Shown here piece after piece: positions 1 through 8,777 of a stretch of DNA of 64,000 nucleotides. Under the pieces are notes generated by a model. That model saw only the letters and a list, made by a program, of their open reading frames with translations, was not told the origin of the DNA and made no database searches. Where the stretch lies: positions 1,674,001-1,738,000 of the forward strand of contig NZ_JAAOYM010000001.1 in NCBI RefSeq assembly GCF_011761185.1, written 5' to 3'. The translations under genes and the position numbers were made by a program. Positions within the stretch are counted from its first letter, which is position 1, and each line of letters begins with the position of its first letter. The stretch comes from Saccharomonospora amisosensis (GTDB taxonomy: Bacteria; Actinomycetota; Actinomycetes; Mycobacteriales; Pseudonocardiaceae).

Positions 1-209
1 GGATCGTGTGCCGGTGGCGGTACTGCCGATGCCAGTGTCTCGGTGCCTGTGCCCGCTGCCCCGGAGCCGGGCTCGATGTCGGAAGGTTCGCCCATCGCGC
101 CGGACCGTGCGAGTGTGACACCGGTGAGCACCGCAGCGAGGGTGATCGCGACTGCTGCCGCGGCCGCGCTGAGTCTTCCCACGTCGTCGGCGCGTCTGCC
201 CGCGGTCAT
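1..209 (-). CDS. Partial secreted or membrane-anchored protein, N-terminus only
   Basis: An open frame on the minus strand starts at an ATG (209-207) and runs off the left edge of the window. The visible ~69 residues have a charged start (MTAGRRADDVGR), then an Ala/Val/Leu-rich hydrophobic stretch of about 20 residues ending near TLARSG, then a Gly/Pro/Glu/Ser-rich segment. That is the look of a signal peptide or membrane anchor followed by a flexible linker. It is divergent from the Ppx/GppA gene. I do not recognise the family; the rest of the protein is outside the window. Confidence 0.45.
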   Translation of the reverse strand, partial: MTAGRRADDVGRLSAAAAAVAITLAAVLTGVTLARSGAMGEPSDIEPGSGAAGTGTETLASAVPPPAHD

Positions 210-429
210 CGCCACCGGCCACCGCCCGGGTGGCACGTGGCGCGATCGGACGCCATGGCTTCCCCCTCCGAAACGGTCCCTCGATGCCTTCAGATCGCCT
301 TCACCCGACCGTGCCGTTACCTCGAACCGGCTGACAAGGTTAAATGTCACCCAATTGGGTTATCCAGTCGTTATCGGGCACGGTCGACTGGGTATGGCCA
401 TTTCCGACCGATGCGAAAGGTACGAGGCG

Positions 430-1386
430 GTGAACGAAGCGGCGACGACTGGGGTTCTCGACGTGGGCTGCTTCAGTGCCCGCCTTACCGTGGTGCAGCA
501 TGGGGACACGCGACTGCGACCGGTACTGAGTCACAAGACCCGGCTACACCTCGACCGGGCTCTTGACCTGGCGGGACGCCTGCGCCCCGAAGGCATCGAG
601 GCGATCGTCGCAGCCGTGCGTACGGCCAACCGGGTCGCCGCACGCCACGGCGTATCCGACATCTTCCCACTGGCCACCTCCTCGGTGCGCGACGCGCGCA
701 ACGCCGACGAAGTGGTCGAACGAGTGCACTCCGAGACCGGAACCCGCCTGGGATTCCTCAGCGGCACGCGGGAGGCGCAGCTTTCCTACGTGGCGGCCCG
801 GCGCTGGTTCGGAGCGTCGGCCGGGCCGCTGGCCGTGGTCGACATCGGGGGAGGAACCGTCGAACTCGCCGCGGGACACGGCAGCGATGCCCAGTTCGCG
901 CTGTCGCTCGGGTTGGGAGCTCGCGAGGTCACCAGGGCCTGGTTCGGCGCCGACACCGCGTCAGCGGCTGCGGTCGCACGACTGCGGGCACACGCGCTCA
1001 AGCGTGTCCGTGACGCGCTGGACGGCACCGAACACCAGTTGCGCGGCTACCGGACCGTCGGCAGCTCCAAGGTGCTGCGCCAGCTCGCGCGGCTGGCGGG
1101 TACGGCTCGCCGCGGCAGTCCCGAAGGCGAGTTGTGTGTCGAGGATCTCCGCGAATGGATTCCACGGTTGGCCGCCATGCCCGCCACCCGCCGCAGCGAG
1201 TTGCCGGGAATCTCGCGGCCGCGGGCCCGGCAGGCGCTCGCAGGCGCTGTTGTCGCAGAGGCGCTGCTCACGGTGTTCGGCGGTCGCGCCACGATCTGTC
1301 CCTGGTCGACAACTCAGGGACTGTTGCTGACCATGGTCGAGCAGCGCCAGCCCGAGCAACCCGGGCGAAGCCAATCCGTCGCGTGA
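430..1386 (+). CDS. Ppx/GppA family exopolyphosphatase / pppGpp phosphohydrolase
   Basis: A 318-aa member of the ASKHA-fold Ppx/GppA family, which removes terminal phosphate from polyphosphate or converts pppGpp to ppGpp in the cytoplasm. Visible motifs in order: VLDVGCFSARL (phosphate-1 loop), PLATSSVRDA, GFLSGTREAQLS, and VVDIGGGTVEL (phosphate-2 loop; many relatives have GGGS). I chose the GTG at 430 because homology begins about 8 residues later. An ATG at 394 and a longer open frame upstream lack family similarity. The length matches the short actinobacterial Ppx type, without the C-terminal HD domain. Only 7 bases separate it from the Fpg gene. Which substrate it prefers cannot be told from sequence. 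Confidence 0.85.
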   Translation: MNEAATTGVLDVGCFSARLTVVQHGDTRLRPVLSHKTRLHLDRALDLAGRLRPEGIEAIVAAVRTANRVAARHGVSDIFPLATSSVRDARNADEVVERVHSETGTRLGFLSGTREAQLSYVAARRWFGASAGPLAVVDIGGGTVELAAGHGSDAQFALSLGLGAREVTRAWFGADTASAAAVARLRAHALKRVRDALDGTEHQLRGYRTVGSSKVLRQLARLAGTARRGSPEGELCVEDLREWIPRLAAMPATRRSELPGISRPRARQALAGAVVAEALLTVFGGRATICPWSTTQGLLLTMVEQRQPEQPGRSQSVA

Positions 1387-1393
1387 GGCGGGC

Positions 1394-2179
1394 ATGCCGG
1401 AGCTTCCCGATGTTGAGGGTTTCGGCCGCGTGCTCGCCGAGCACGCGTTGAGCGCCCCAGTTCGTGATGTCGAGGTGCTCGACGAGCAGGTGCTGCGCGA
1501 TGTCCAGCCGCGACGGCTGCGCGACAGCGTGCGCGGGCACCGCTTCGGCAGGCCGTGGCGGCATGGCAAGTGGCTCGTCGTTCCCGTCCGTGACGAACAA
1601 CCCTCGCTGTTGTTGCACTTCGGCATGACTGGGTCACTCGAGTGGGCACAGCCGCAGCAGCCCCGTCATCGCCACGACCGTGTGGTGTTCACCTTCCCGG
1701 ACGGCGAACTGCGCTACCGCGACATGCGCAAGCTGACCGGCATGCGGCTGGCACGCGATGACACCGAGCGCAGGGCCGCACTGGCGGACCTTGGCCCTGA
1801 CGCGGCGCAGGTGTCGCGAGCCGAACTCGCCGACGCGCTGAGCGGGGTGCGACGCAGGCTCAAACCGGCGCTTGTCGACCAATCCGTCGTCGCCGGACTG
1901 GGCAACCTGCTCGTGGACGAAATCCTGTGGCGGGCAAAGCTCAACCCGCGCAGGTCCACCGCGACCCTACGGCCCGCTGATGTGGCGCGGCTGCACGAGC
2001 GGATGACGACCGTGTTGAAGCAGTCGGTGCGGGAAGGCCGCGTGCCGCCACATCCTTCGTGGCTGACCGGCAGCAGGGACGAGCCCTCGGGTAGTTGCCC
2101 GCGGTGCGGCGCACCGTTGCGGCATGCCCGCATCGACGGCAGAAGCACGGTCTGGTGCCCCAACTGCCAGCCGGAATGA
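1394..2179 (+). CDS. Fpg/Nei family DNA glycosylase / AP lyase
   Basis: A 261-aa base-excision repair enzyme that removes oxidised bases and cleaves the abasic site. It starts with MPELPDVE, so the catalytic N-terminal Pro (P2) and Glu (E3) are present. A helix-two-turn-helix region contains VVAGLGNLLVDEILWRA, and the protein ends in a zinc finger (CPRCG...CPNC). LLHFGMTG with the catalytic-domain lysine region (RHGKWL) fits Fpg-like proteins. The length is slightly below classic MutM (~270-290 aa). Actinobacteria carry several Fpg/Nei paralogues, so whether it prefers 8-oxoG (Fpg) or oxidised pyrimidines (Nei) is open. Confidence 0.88.
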   Translation: MPELPDVEGFGRVLAEHALSAPVRDVEVLDEQVLRDVQPRRLRDSVRGHRFGRPWRHGKWLVVPVRDEQPSLLLHFGMTGSLEWAQPQQPRHRHDRVVFTFPDGELRYRDMRKLTGMRLARDDTERRAALADLGPDAAQVSRAELADALSGVRRRLKPALVDQSVVAGLGNLLVDEILWRAKLNPRRSTATLRPADVARLHERMTTVLKQSVREGRVPPHPSWLTGSRDEPSGSCPRCGAPLRHARIDGRSTVWCPNCQPE

Positions 2180-2215
2180 AGAGCAAACCACCACAATGTG
2201 GCGTGGAGGCCGGAT

Positions 2216-2398
2216 ATGCCAGCTGAGAGCGTGAATCCCCGAGAGCCCGATCCGGGCGGCCCGCCGGACTTTCCCCACCCCGGCGACCGCGATCTCGGAT
2301 TCGACACCGACGAGGTACCCGAACCACCGAACAAGGACGAGGTGAGGCCCGACGACGATGTGAACCCCGAGGCAGGCACCGTCGAACCCCCGGACTGA
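2216..2398 (+). CDS. Small acidic Pro-rich hypothetical protein
   Basis: A 60-aa protein made almost entirely of Asp, Glu, Pro and Gly, with no hydrophobic core (MPAESVNPREPDPGG at the start, GTVEPPD at the end), so probably disordered. The ATG at 2216 is preferred over a GTG at 2198 because GGAGG (2205-2209) sits 6 bases upstream. It follows the Fpg gene by 36 bases in the same direction and may be cotranscribed. No family recognised. Confidence 0.55.
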   Translation: MPAESVNPREPDPGGPPDFPHPGDRDLGFDTDEVPEPPNKDEVRPDDDVNPEAGTVEPPD

Positions 2399-2463
2399 CC
2401 GCGGCGGCACTCGCCGAGACGCCCCCTCTTAGGCAGTGGTGTGTCGCAACGGGGTGGGTGGTG

Positions 2464-4824
2464 TCAGCGCCGTGCACGTCCCCTGCGGCGGGTGGGCCCG
2501 CGACCCGCAGGCTGGGCCGGCCGTTCCATCGGTTCCAGCTCCGGCAGCGGCAGCGTGGTCGGCTCCTCGCACACCGTCACGGGATTCCCGTAGTGCTTGA
2601 TCGTGAACGGCTTACCACTCAGCAGCCGGTAGGTCGTCAGCTCGGGACGGATCTCCACGACGAAGCGGGAGTCGCGAAAGCACATCCGGAAGGCGATGCG
2701 GTCCAGTGCGGCGGGCAGTCGGGGTTGGAACGCCAGTTCACCGTCGTGGTCGCGCATCCCGCCGAACCCGGCGACCGTCGCCAGCCACGAGCCCGCCAGC
2801 GCCGCGATGTGCAGCCCGTTGCGGACGTTGTTGTGTAGATCGGCCAGGTCGGTTAGCGCGGCCTCGGCCAGGTAGTCGTAGGCGAGGTCGAGATGTCCGC
2901 ATTCCGCCGCCAGCACGGCCTGCGTTCCCGCCGACAGCGATGAGTCACGCACGGTCAACCGCTCGTAGTAGCTGAAGTTGCGCTTCTTCTGTTCCAACGA
3001 GAACACGTCACCGCGCAGGTGCATGGCCAGCACGAGATCCGCCTGCTTGACCACCTGCTTGCGGTACAGGTCGAAGTACGGGTAGTGCAGCAGCAGCGGG
3101 TAATTGCGTGCGGGCGTGGCTGCGAAGTCCCACTTGGCGTGCTCGGTGAACCGCTCCGACTGCGGATGTACCTCCAGCATCTGGTCGTACGGAACGCGCA
3201 TCTTGCGCGCGGCTTCACGCCAGCCGGCTGTCTCGATGTGGTCCACCCCGAACAACTCGGCGATGTCGGGATGCCGATCGCAGGAGTCGGCTGCCGCGCG
3301 CAGATTCCGTTGCGCCATCAGGTTCGTGTACACGTTGTTGTCGACGACGGCCGTGTACTCGTCCGGTCCCGTCACTCCGTCGATTCGGAAGCCGCCGTGC
3401 GGGTCGTGGTGCCCGAGCGAGATCCACAGGCGGGCCGTTTCCAGCAGCAGTTCAGTGCCGTACTGGCGCTCGAACTCGGTGTCATTGGTGGCGTTGAGGT
3501 ACCGCACGAGTGCGTCGGCGATGTCGGCGTTGACGTGGAACGCGGCCGTACCCGCAGGCCAGTACGCCGAGCACTCCGCGCCGTCGATGGTTCGCCACGG
3601 GAACGCCGCGCCCCTGCGGCCGAGCTGGCGAGCCCTGTCCCTGGCCTTGTCCAGGGTGGAATGTCGCCAGCGCAGCGCGTCTCTGGCCGTGTCCGGCAGC
3701 GTGTAGGTGAGCACCTGGAGGACGAAACTCTCGGTGTCCCAGAAGGCATGCCCGTCGTAACCGGGACCGGTGAGGCCCTTGCTGGGGATCGCGCGACTTT
3801 CGCCGCGCGCCCCGGCCTGCAACACGTGGAACAGCGCGAACCGGATGGCCTGCTGCAACCCGGGATCACCGTCGAGTTCGATGTCAGCGGTGTCCCAGAA
3901 CCGGTCCAGGAACTCCCGCTGCTCGGCGAGCATGCCGTCCCAGCCGGTCTGCAGCGCGCCGGCCAGCGCCGCGTCCACCTGGGCACGAAGCGCCGGGATG
4001 GAGCGCTGTGCCGACCAGCCGTACGCCAGGTACTTGGTGATCCGCAGCTTTCCGTTCGTGGGGACGTCGACGGCGATGGTCAGCCGTGCCAGGTTCTCCT
4101 CCACCTCGATGTCGGTGCGCAGGCCGTCGGTTGTCTCGATCTGGTGGTCCATCGCGGCGGCCATTCGCAACCCGGAACGCTTCGTGCGATGCACCAGCAC
4201 CGCCCGGTAGTCCTCGGCCTTCGCGTACTCGCCCGCCAACGGTGACTCTAGCGCGGCGGCCACCCTCGGGTCCGCGGCGTCGGACTCGATCGGCTCGTTG
4301 GTGAGCATGTCCGATTGCGCGACCAACTGCACGTCTCCGTCGAGCGGCTCCACCTCGTATCTGATCGCGGCCACGGCCCGCTGGGTGAACGACACCAGCC
4401 GCTCTGTGCGCACTCGCACGCGTCGTCCTGTCGGTGAAGTCCAGTCCGTTTCGCGTCGTAGCGTGCCCGACCGGAAGTCCAGCACCCGATGGTGTGCGGT
4501 GGCGTGGCCGTAACGCATGTCCAGCGGCTCGTCCTCCACCAGCAATCGGATGATCTTGCCGTCGCTGACGTTCACGACGGTCTGCCCGGCCTCCGGGTAG
4601 CCGTACCCGGCTTCGGCGTAGGGCAGTTCGTGCTCCTCGTAGAAGCCGTTCAGGTAGGTGCCGGGAAGGCCGCGCGGTTCCGCCTCCTCCAACGTCCCCC
4701 GCATACCGATGTGTCCGTTGGACAGCGCGAAGGTCGACTCGGTCCGCTGGAGCTGCTCGACGGACAACCCCTGCCAGCGCAGCTCCCACGGTGCACACAC
4801 ATAGCCGCGCTCCACCTCGGTCAA
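2464..4824 (-). CDS. Glycoside hydrolase family 65 protein (maltose/trehalose/kojibiose phosphorylase type)
   Basis: A 786-aa GH65 enzyme. The family splits alpha-glucosides such as maltose, trehalose or kojibiose with phosphate, giving beta-glucose 1-phosphate. An N-terminal beta-sandwich (opening WELRW...TESTFALSNGHIGMRG) is followed by the (alpha/alpha)6 barrel. The general acid is E489 in GPDEYTAVVDNN. The downstream KQADLV region belongs to the phosphate-binding part. It overlaps the upstream HAD gene by 4 bases (ATGA), the same pairing as Rv3400/Rv3401 of M. tuberculosis, so beta-Glc1P would pass directly to the mutase. The disaccharide cannot be assigned; a basic, Arg-rich C-terminal tail is present. 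Confidence 0.9.
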   Translation of the reverse strand: MTEVERGYVCAPWELRWQGLSVEQLQRTESTFALSNGHIGMRGTLEEAEPRGLPGTYLNGFYEEHELPYAEAGYGYPEAGQTVVNVSDGKIIRLLVEDEPLDMRYGHATAHHRVLDFRSGTLRRETDWTSPTGRRVRVRTERLVSFTQRAVAAIRYEVEPLDGDVQLVAQSDMLTNEPIESDAADPRVAAALESPLAGEYAKAEDYRAVLVHRTKRSGLRMAAAMDHQIETTDGLRTDIEVEENLARLTIAVDVPTNGKLRITKYLAYGWSAQRSIPALRAQVDAALAGALQTGWDGMLAEQREFLDRFWDTADIELDGDPGLQQAIRFALFHVLQAGARGESRAIPSKGLTGPGYDGHAFWDTESFVLQVLTYTLPDTARDALRWRHSTLDKARDRARQLGRRGAAFPWRTIDGAECSAYWPAGTAAFHVNADIADALVRYLNATNDTEFERQYGTELLLETARLWISLGHHDPHGGFRIDGVTGPDEYTAVVDNNVYTNLMAQRNLRAAADSCDRHPDIAELFGVDHIETAGWREAARKMRVPYDQMLEVHPQSERFTEHAKWDFAATPARNYPLLLHYPYFDLYRKQVVKQADLVLAMHLRGDVFSLEQKKRNFSYYERLTVRDSSLSAGTQAVLAAECGHLDLAYDYLAEAALTDLADLHNNVRNGLHIAALAGSWLATVAGFGGMRDHDGELAFQPRLPAALDRIAFRMCFRDSRFVVEIRPELTTYRLLSGKPFTIKHYGNPVTVCEEPTTLPLPELEPMERPAQPAGRGPTRRRGRARR

Positions 4825-5564
4825 GCGGGCACCTCCAGCAGTTCGGCGAGGTCGTCCACCACAATGTCGGCGCCGTCAGCGCGTAGCGCCTTGGCTTGGT
4901 CGGCGCGGTTGACACCGACCACGTAGCCGAACCCGCCGACCTTGCCCGCCCGCACACCTGCCCGTGCGTCCTCGAACACGGCGGCGTGTGCGGGCTCCAC
5001 ACCCAGCAGTTCGGCGCATGCCAGGAACGAATCCGGCGCGGGTTTGCCGCGTAGCTCCTGCTCCTTGATGGTGACACCATCAACGCGAGCCCGCACGAAC
5101 CGGCTCAGTTTCGCCGCGTCGAGTACCGCGGCCGCGTTCGCCGACGACGTGACGACTCCGATGGCCACACCCGCGTCGTTGGCGGCCTCCAGATAGCGCA
5201 CAGATCCCGGAAAGGGAGCGACGCCGTCGTCCCGCATCACCGCGAGGACACGTTGGTTCTTCCGGTTGCCGATGCCGTGCACTGTCGCAGCGTCGACCGA
5301 GTCATCCGGCCTGCCTTCCGGTAGCTCGATCCCGCGTGACGCCAGGAACGTCCGAACCCCGTCCAGCCGGGGCCTGCCGTCCACGTAGTTCGCATAGTCA
5401 CGTTCGGTGAACGGATCATACGTTTCGTCATCGCGCTCCCTCAGAAACGTGTCGAAGGTGTCCTTCCACGCGCGCATGTGCAGCTCCGCGGTACTGGTCA
5501 GCACACCGTCGAGGTCGAAGAGGCAGGCGGTGATCGTGTCCGGCAACCCGATCATGCCTTTCAC
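4821..5564 (-). CDS. HAD-superfamily beta-phosphoglucomutase-like protein
   Basis: A 247-aa HAD phosphatase-fold protein with the nucleophile motif FDLDGVL near residue 16 and a cap region, then TSSANAAAVL (motif II Thr/Ser), a KPAPDSFL lysine (motif III) and VFEDARAG (motif IV). In context it should convert beta-glucose 1-phosphate, the product of the GH65 enzyme, to glucose 6-phosphate. The GTG at 5564 is the longest start; an ATG at 5555 is equally possible and neither has a well-spaced ribosome site. Its promoter region is shared with the divergent cobalt/nickel transporter genes. Confidence 0.85.
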   Translation of the reverse strand: MKGMIGLPDTITACLFDLDGVLTSTAELHMRAWKDTFDTFLRERDDETYDPFTERDYANYVDGRPRLDGVRTFLASRGIELPEGRPDDSVDAATVHGIGNRKNQRVLAVMRDDGVAPFPGSVRYLEAANDAGVAIGVVTSSANAAAVLDAAKLSRFVRARVDGVTIKEQELRGKPAPDSFLACAELLGVEPAHAAVFEDARAGVRAGKVGGFGYVVGVNRADQAKALRADGADIVVDDLAELLEVPA

Positions 5565-5599
5565 GCTAGTAGCGGTATCGGGGCACCGCCAGGTAGGAA

Positions 5600-5611
5600 A
5601 ACTATATAGTT
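5600..5611. promoter_or_regulatory. AT-rich palindrome between HAD gene and CbiM operon
   Basis: AACTATATAGTT is a perfect 12-bp palindrome in a locally AT-rich stretch of a GC-rich chromosome. It lies 36 bases from the HAD start codon and 43 bases from the preferred CbiM start. It could be an operator for a metal-responsive repressor such as the ArsR-type protein encoded at 8778-9155, or part of a promoter. This is inference from position and symmetry only. Confidence 0.4.
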
Positions 5612-5653
5612 GAACAGATGATGAGGTAATACTCCGTGACGTCTGGAGGGTCG

Positions 5654-6340
5654 ATGACCACCCTCGCGATGCATGCCAGCGACGGCCTGCTCAACGCGCC
5701 CGCGTCGTTGTTGTTCGGCGCCGTGGCCGTGCTCGGTCTCGCGGTCGCGACCGCAGGCGCGAGGCGGGACCTCGACGATCGGGTCGCCCCCATGGCCGGC
5801 CTCGTCGCGGCCTTCGTCTTCGCGACGCAGATGATCAACTTTCCGGTGCTTCCTGGTGTGAGCGGTCACCTGCTCGGTGGCGCGCTGGCGGCGATTCTCG
5901 TCGGTCCTTGGGTCGGCGCGCTGACGGTCAGCGTCGTCGTTGTGCTGCAGGCTCTGCTCTTCGCCGACGGCGGGTTGACCGCGCTCGGTGCCAACCTCAC
6001 CAACATGGCGCTGCTTGCCACGATCGCGGGCTATCTGGTCGCGCTGGCTTCGCGCAGGCTGGTGCTGCGCTCGCGGTCCTGGCTGGTGGCCACGGCCTTT
6101 GTGGCGGCGATCGTCAGCACCGTGGCGGCTGCGGGCGGGTTCGTCATGGAATACGCCATCGGTGGGCAGGGTGCGGTGTCGATGACCGGATTCGCCACGG
6201 CGTTGCTCGGCGTGCACCTGCTCATCGGAATTGGTGAAGGCGTCATCACCGCGTTGACCGTAGGCGCGGTCGCGGCCGTGCGGCCCGACCTGGTGTACGC
6301 GTTCCGTACCCGCACCGCAGGGGCGGAGGTGGCCGCGTGA
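5654..6340 (+). CDS. cbiM: CbiM/NikM-type substrate-specific membrane component of a Co/Ni ECF importer
   Basis: A 228-aa polytopic membrane protein with the CbiM signature: an N-terminal MHASDGLLNAP (MHxxDG; His binds the metal), a conserved QMINFPV/GHLLGGALAAILVGPW segment and about seven membrane helices. In the known structures the metal is held by the amino terminus and His2 of Met-His. Here Met-His is at the ATG 5669, yet the ribosome site GGAGGG (5645-5650) suits the ATG at 5654. Either translation starts at 5669 or five residues are removed. The stop overlaps the start of cbiN (GTGA). Cobalt versus nickel cannot be decided from this protein. Confidence 0.88.
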   Translation: MTTLAMHASDGLLNAPASLLFGAVAVLGLAVATAGARRDLDDRVAPMAGLVAAFVFATQMINFPVLPGVSGHLLGGALAAILVGPWVGALTVSVVVVLQALLFADGGLTALGANLTNMALLATIAGYLVALASRRLVLRSRSWLVATAFVAAIVSTVAAAGGFVMEYAIGGQGAVSMTGFATALLGVHLLIGIGEGVITALTVGAVAAVRPDLVYAFRTRTAGAEVAA

Positions 6341-6705
6341 GGCCTGTCAGCAGGCGCGCCAGCATATGGTTCTTCGCCGGCTTTGCGGTGGTGGCATTGG
6401 TGCTCGCCGGGATCGCGTCGTATTTCGCCGATACCGACCCCGACGGCCTGGAGTCGGTTACCCAGCAGGGCTGCACACAGGTCGGTGACCGCCTCGAAGG
6501 CTCATGCCCGGCACAAGACGCCGCCGGTCACGCGCTCGCCGACTCGCCGCTGGCTGACTACACCGTCGGCGGTGATTCCGGGCTGGTCGGTGTCGCGGGT
6601 GTCGCAGGCGTGCTACTGACCCTTGCGGTAGCCAGTGCGTTGTTCTGGCTGCTTCGCCGCGGGCGCCGCCGTGGCGCCGCCGACGGGAAGCGAGGCCGGT
6701 GGTGA
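6337..6705 (+). CDS. cbiN: CbiN/PDGLE-domain component of the Co/Ni ECF importer
   Basis: A 122-aa protein with two membrane helices flanking an external loop. The first helix is followed by DTDPDGLESV, the PDGLE signature that defines this family, and the second helix ends in an Arg-rich cytoplasmic tail. CbiN-like proteins load metal into CbiM. The loop carries two cysteines (QQGCTQVGDRLEGSCP), uncommon for the family and possibly disulfide-linked. Both ends overlap the neighbouring genes, so the four-gene operon is translated as a unit. Confidence 0.85.
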   Translation: MRPVSRRASIWFFAGFAVVALVLAGIASYFADTDPDGLESVTQQGCTQVGDRLEGSCPAQDAAGHALADSPLADYTVGGDSGLVGVAGVAGVLLTLAVASALFWLLRRGRRRGAADGKRGRW

Positions 6706-7457
6706 CCTCTACCGCGTTGCACCGGCCAGGAACCTCGCCCGTGCACCGGCTGCCCGCACAGGTGAAGGTGGTGGCCGCCTTCACGGCAGTGCTGGCCGTC
6801 GTCGCGACGCCACGGGAAGCGTTCTGGGTCTTCGGTGCCGACCTGGCTGTATTGGTCGGGGTATGGGCGGTGGCCGGTGTGCCGGTGGGCTGGTTCGCAC
6901 GCAGAGCGCTGATCGAGGTGCCGTTCGTCCTGCTCGCCGTTGTGCTTCCTTTCACGGGAAGCGGCCCGCGGACCGAGTTGCTCGGGCTGTCGGTTTCGGT
7001 GGATGGCGCCCTCGCGGGCTGGAACATACTGGCAAAGGGCACACTCGGGGTACTGGTATCACTCACCCTGGCCGCAACTACCCACCCCCACGACATCGTC
7101 GTGGGAATGCAGCGCCTACGTATGCCTCAGGTGGTGACCACCATCGCCAGCCTGATGTTGCGCTACATCGACGTCATCGTGGCTGAGGCGCGGAGAATGC
7201 ACACCGCCCGCGTCTGTCGTGGTCACGACCCGCGGTTTCTGTGGCAGGTGGGCGCCGTGGCACGCGGCATCGGAGTGTTGTTCCTGCGTAGCTACGAGCG
7301 CGGCGAACGGGTCCATCTGGCGATGCTGGCTCGAGGCTGGACCGGTGCCATGCCTGCGCCCACTGCCACACCGGCAGGGACCGCCGGCTGGTTCACCGGG
7401 CTGAGCCCCGCTCTCCTCGTTGCCGTCTTGGCTGGGGTGGGACTGTGGACAACATGA
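6702..7457 (+). CDS. cbiQ: CbiQ-type ECF transporter T component (transmembrane)
   Basis: A 251-aa energy-coupling transmembrane protein with several hydrophobic helices. The coupling-helix signature region reads MLRYIDVIVAEARRMHTAR and later RSYERGERVHLAMLARGW, corresponding to the Ala-Arg-Gly type motifs that contact the ATPases. GTG 6702 overlaps the cbiN stop (GTGA); GTG 6699 is the alternative. It links CbiM to the ATPase CbiO in the membrane. Confidence 0.87.
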   Translation: MTSTALHRPGTSPVHRLPAQVKVVAAFTAVLAVVATPREAFWVFGADLAVLVGVWAVAGVPVGWFARRALIEVPFVLLAVVLPFTGSGPRTELLGLSVSVDGALAGWNILAKGTLGVLVSLTLAATTHPHDIVVGMQRLRMPQVVTTIASLMLRYIDVIVAEARRMHTARVCRGHDPRFLWQVGAVARGIGVLFLRSYERGERVHLAMLARGWTGAMPAPTATPAGTAGWFTGLSPALLVAVLAGVGLWTT

Positions 7458-8185
7458 CGCCCGCTCTCGCCGTCAAGGACCTGGAATACCGCTATCCGGA
7501 TGGCCACCGCGCATTGGCAGGTGTGAACTTGCGTGTCGAGGCGGGCGAGCGCGTTGCCGTACTCGGCCCGAACGGAGCAGGCAAGACGACCCTGGTCCTC
7601 CATCTGAACGGTGTACTTACCGGGAACCGCGGGCACGTGGAGGTGGCCGGGCTGCCCGTCGTGAAGCGCACCCTGAAGGAGATCCGTCGCCGCGTCGGCG
7701 TGGTGTTCCAGGATCCCGACGACCAGTTGTTCATGCAGACCGTTGCCGACGATGTAGCTTTCGGGCCACGCAACTTCGGCGTCGTGGAACCGGAGCTTTC
7801 CGGGCGTGTGCGTGCCGCGCTTGAATCGGTCGGTATGGCGGAGCAGGCTGGTCGCTCGCCGATGCACCTATCGGTTGGTCAACGCCGACGCGTCGCGCTT
7901 GCCACAGTGCTGGCAAGTGACCCGGACATCCTCGTACTCGACGAGCCGTCGGCCAATCTCGAACCGGTCGCGCGAAAGGAACTGGCCGAACTACTCATCA
8001 CGCTGGGCCGCACGACACTCATGGTCACCCATGATCTGGCCTACGCCCTGCAGTTGTGCCCCCGGAGCGTGCTCATCGACAATGGCGCGGTGGTCGCCGA
8101 CGGGCCCACCCGTGAATTGCTGGCCGACCGAGACCTACTCGCCGCCCATCGGCTCGAGTTGCCGTGGGGGTTCCGCCTGGACTGA
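7454..8185 (+). CDS. cbiO: CbiO-type ECF transporter ATPase
   Basis: A 243-aa ABC ATPase that powers the importer. Walker A is GPNGAGKTT, the Q-loop region reads VFQDPDDQLF (typical of CbiO/EcfA), the signature is LSVGQRRRVALA (LSxGQ), Walker B is ILVLDEPSANLEP and the switch His is in MVTHDLAYAL. The ATG at 7454 overlaps the cbiQ stop (ATGA); an in-frame GTG at 7445 is less likely. Its 3' end overlaps the convergent protease gene by 51 bases. Confidence 0.93.
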   Translation: MTPALAVKDLEYRYPDGHRALAGVNLRVEAGERVAVLGPNGAGKTTLVLHLNGVLTGNRGHVEVAGLPVVKRTLKEIRRRVGVVFQDPDDQLFMQTVADDVAFGPRNFGVVEPELSGRVRAALESVGMAEQAGRSPMHLSVGQRRRVALATVLASDPDILVLDEPSANLEPVARKELAELLITLGRTTLMVTHDLAYALQLCPRSVLIDNGAVVADGPTRELLADRDLLAAHRLELPWGFRLD

Positions 8186-8668
8186 CCGAACGGAGCCGGG
8201 TGGTTCGGTCCCCCACACCAGGTCGGTAACGATGCGCACTGCCTCTGTCACCGCCTCGGCGACAGCAGGGCTCAGCCCGATGCCCACTGTCTTCGCCGGT
8301 TCACACCCGACGACGACCACCCGGCCGGCGTCGCTGCCGAGAAGATGCAGCAGCCTGATCGCAGCCTTCGGCTGGATACCGTGCGCGTCGAGCAGTGCGG
8401 GAAGCGCAGAGGACTGCTCATCCACCTCAGCCTCGATGACACAGAGCTGCCCCGGACTGCCGCCGCGCGGTGTCGCGTCGAGCAAGATCGTGGTGTCGTA
8501 TCCACCTAGCATGTCGCAGTCCAGGCGGCCGCAACCGAGGCCGTGGTCGGCAAGCTGTACCCAACTCGGCAACGCAACGCCCGCGAGGCGCTGGACCACT
8601 TCCACGCCGAAGCCGTCGTCACCGAGCAGTACGTTGCCGACGCCAGCGACCAGAACTCGTGGCCTCAT
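8135..8668 (-). CDS. HycI/HupD-family hydrogenase maturation protease
   Basis: A 177-aa peptidase of the family that trims the C-terminus of the [NiFe]-hydrogenase large subunit after nickel insertion. It begins MRPRVLVAGVGNVLLGDDGFG, matching GxGNxLxxDDGxG with the metal-binding Asp; the second acidic site lies in the IEAEVDEQ region and the fold continues with VVVGCEP. The ATG at 8668 is chosen because family homology starts immediately after it; GGGAGG is close (1 base away), so the upstream GTG at 8704 is possible. No hydrogenase genes are in the window. Its neighbour suggests that the importer carries nickel, at least in part. Confidence 0.82.
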   Translation of the reverse strand: MRPRVLVAGVGNVLLGDDGFGVEVVQRLAGVALPSWVQLADHGLGCGRLDCDMLGGYDTTILLDATPRGGSPGQLCVIEAEVDEQSSALPALLDAHGIQPKAAIRLLHLLGSDAGRVVVVGCEPAKTVGIGLSPAVAEAVTEAVRIVTDLVWGTEPPGSVRSVQAEPPRQLEPMGGE

Positions 8669-8777
8669 ACCTCCCACGGTAAGACCGCTGCTGGTGGCGC
8701 ACAACGCGCGACTCCCAAACTGTCATCTCGCTGTTCGCCGCTGGCGTCGCAACCGTGTCCGGCACCACGCCTGCGAC

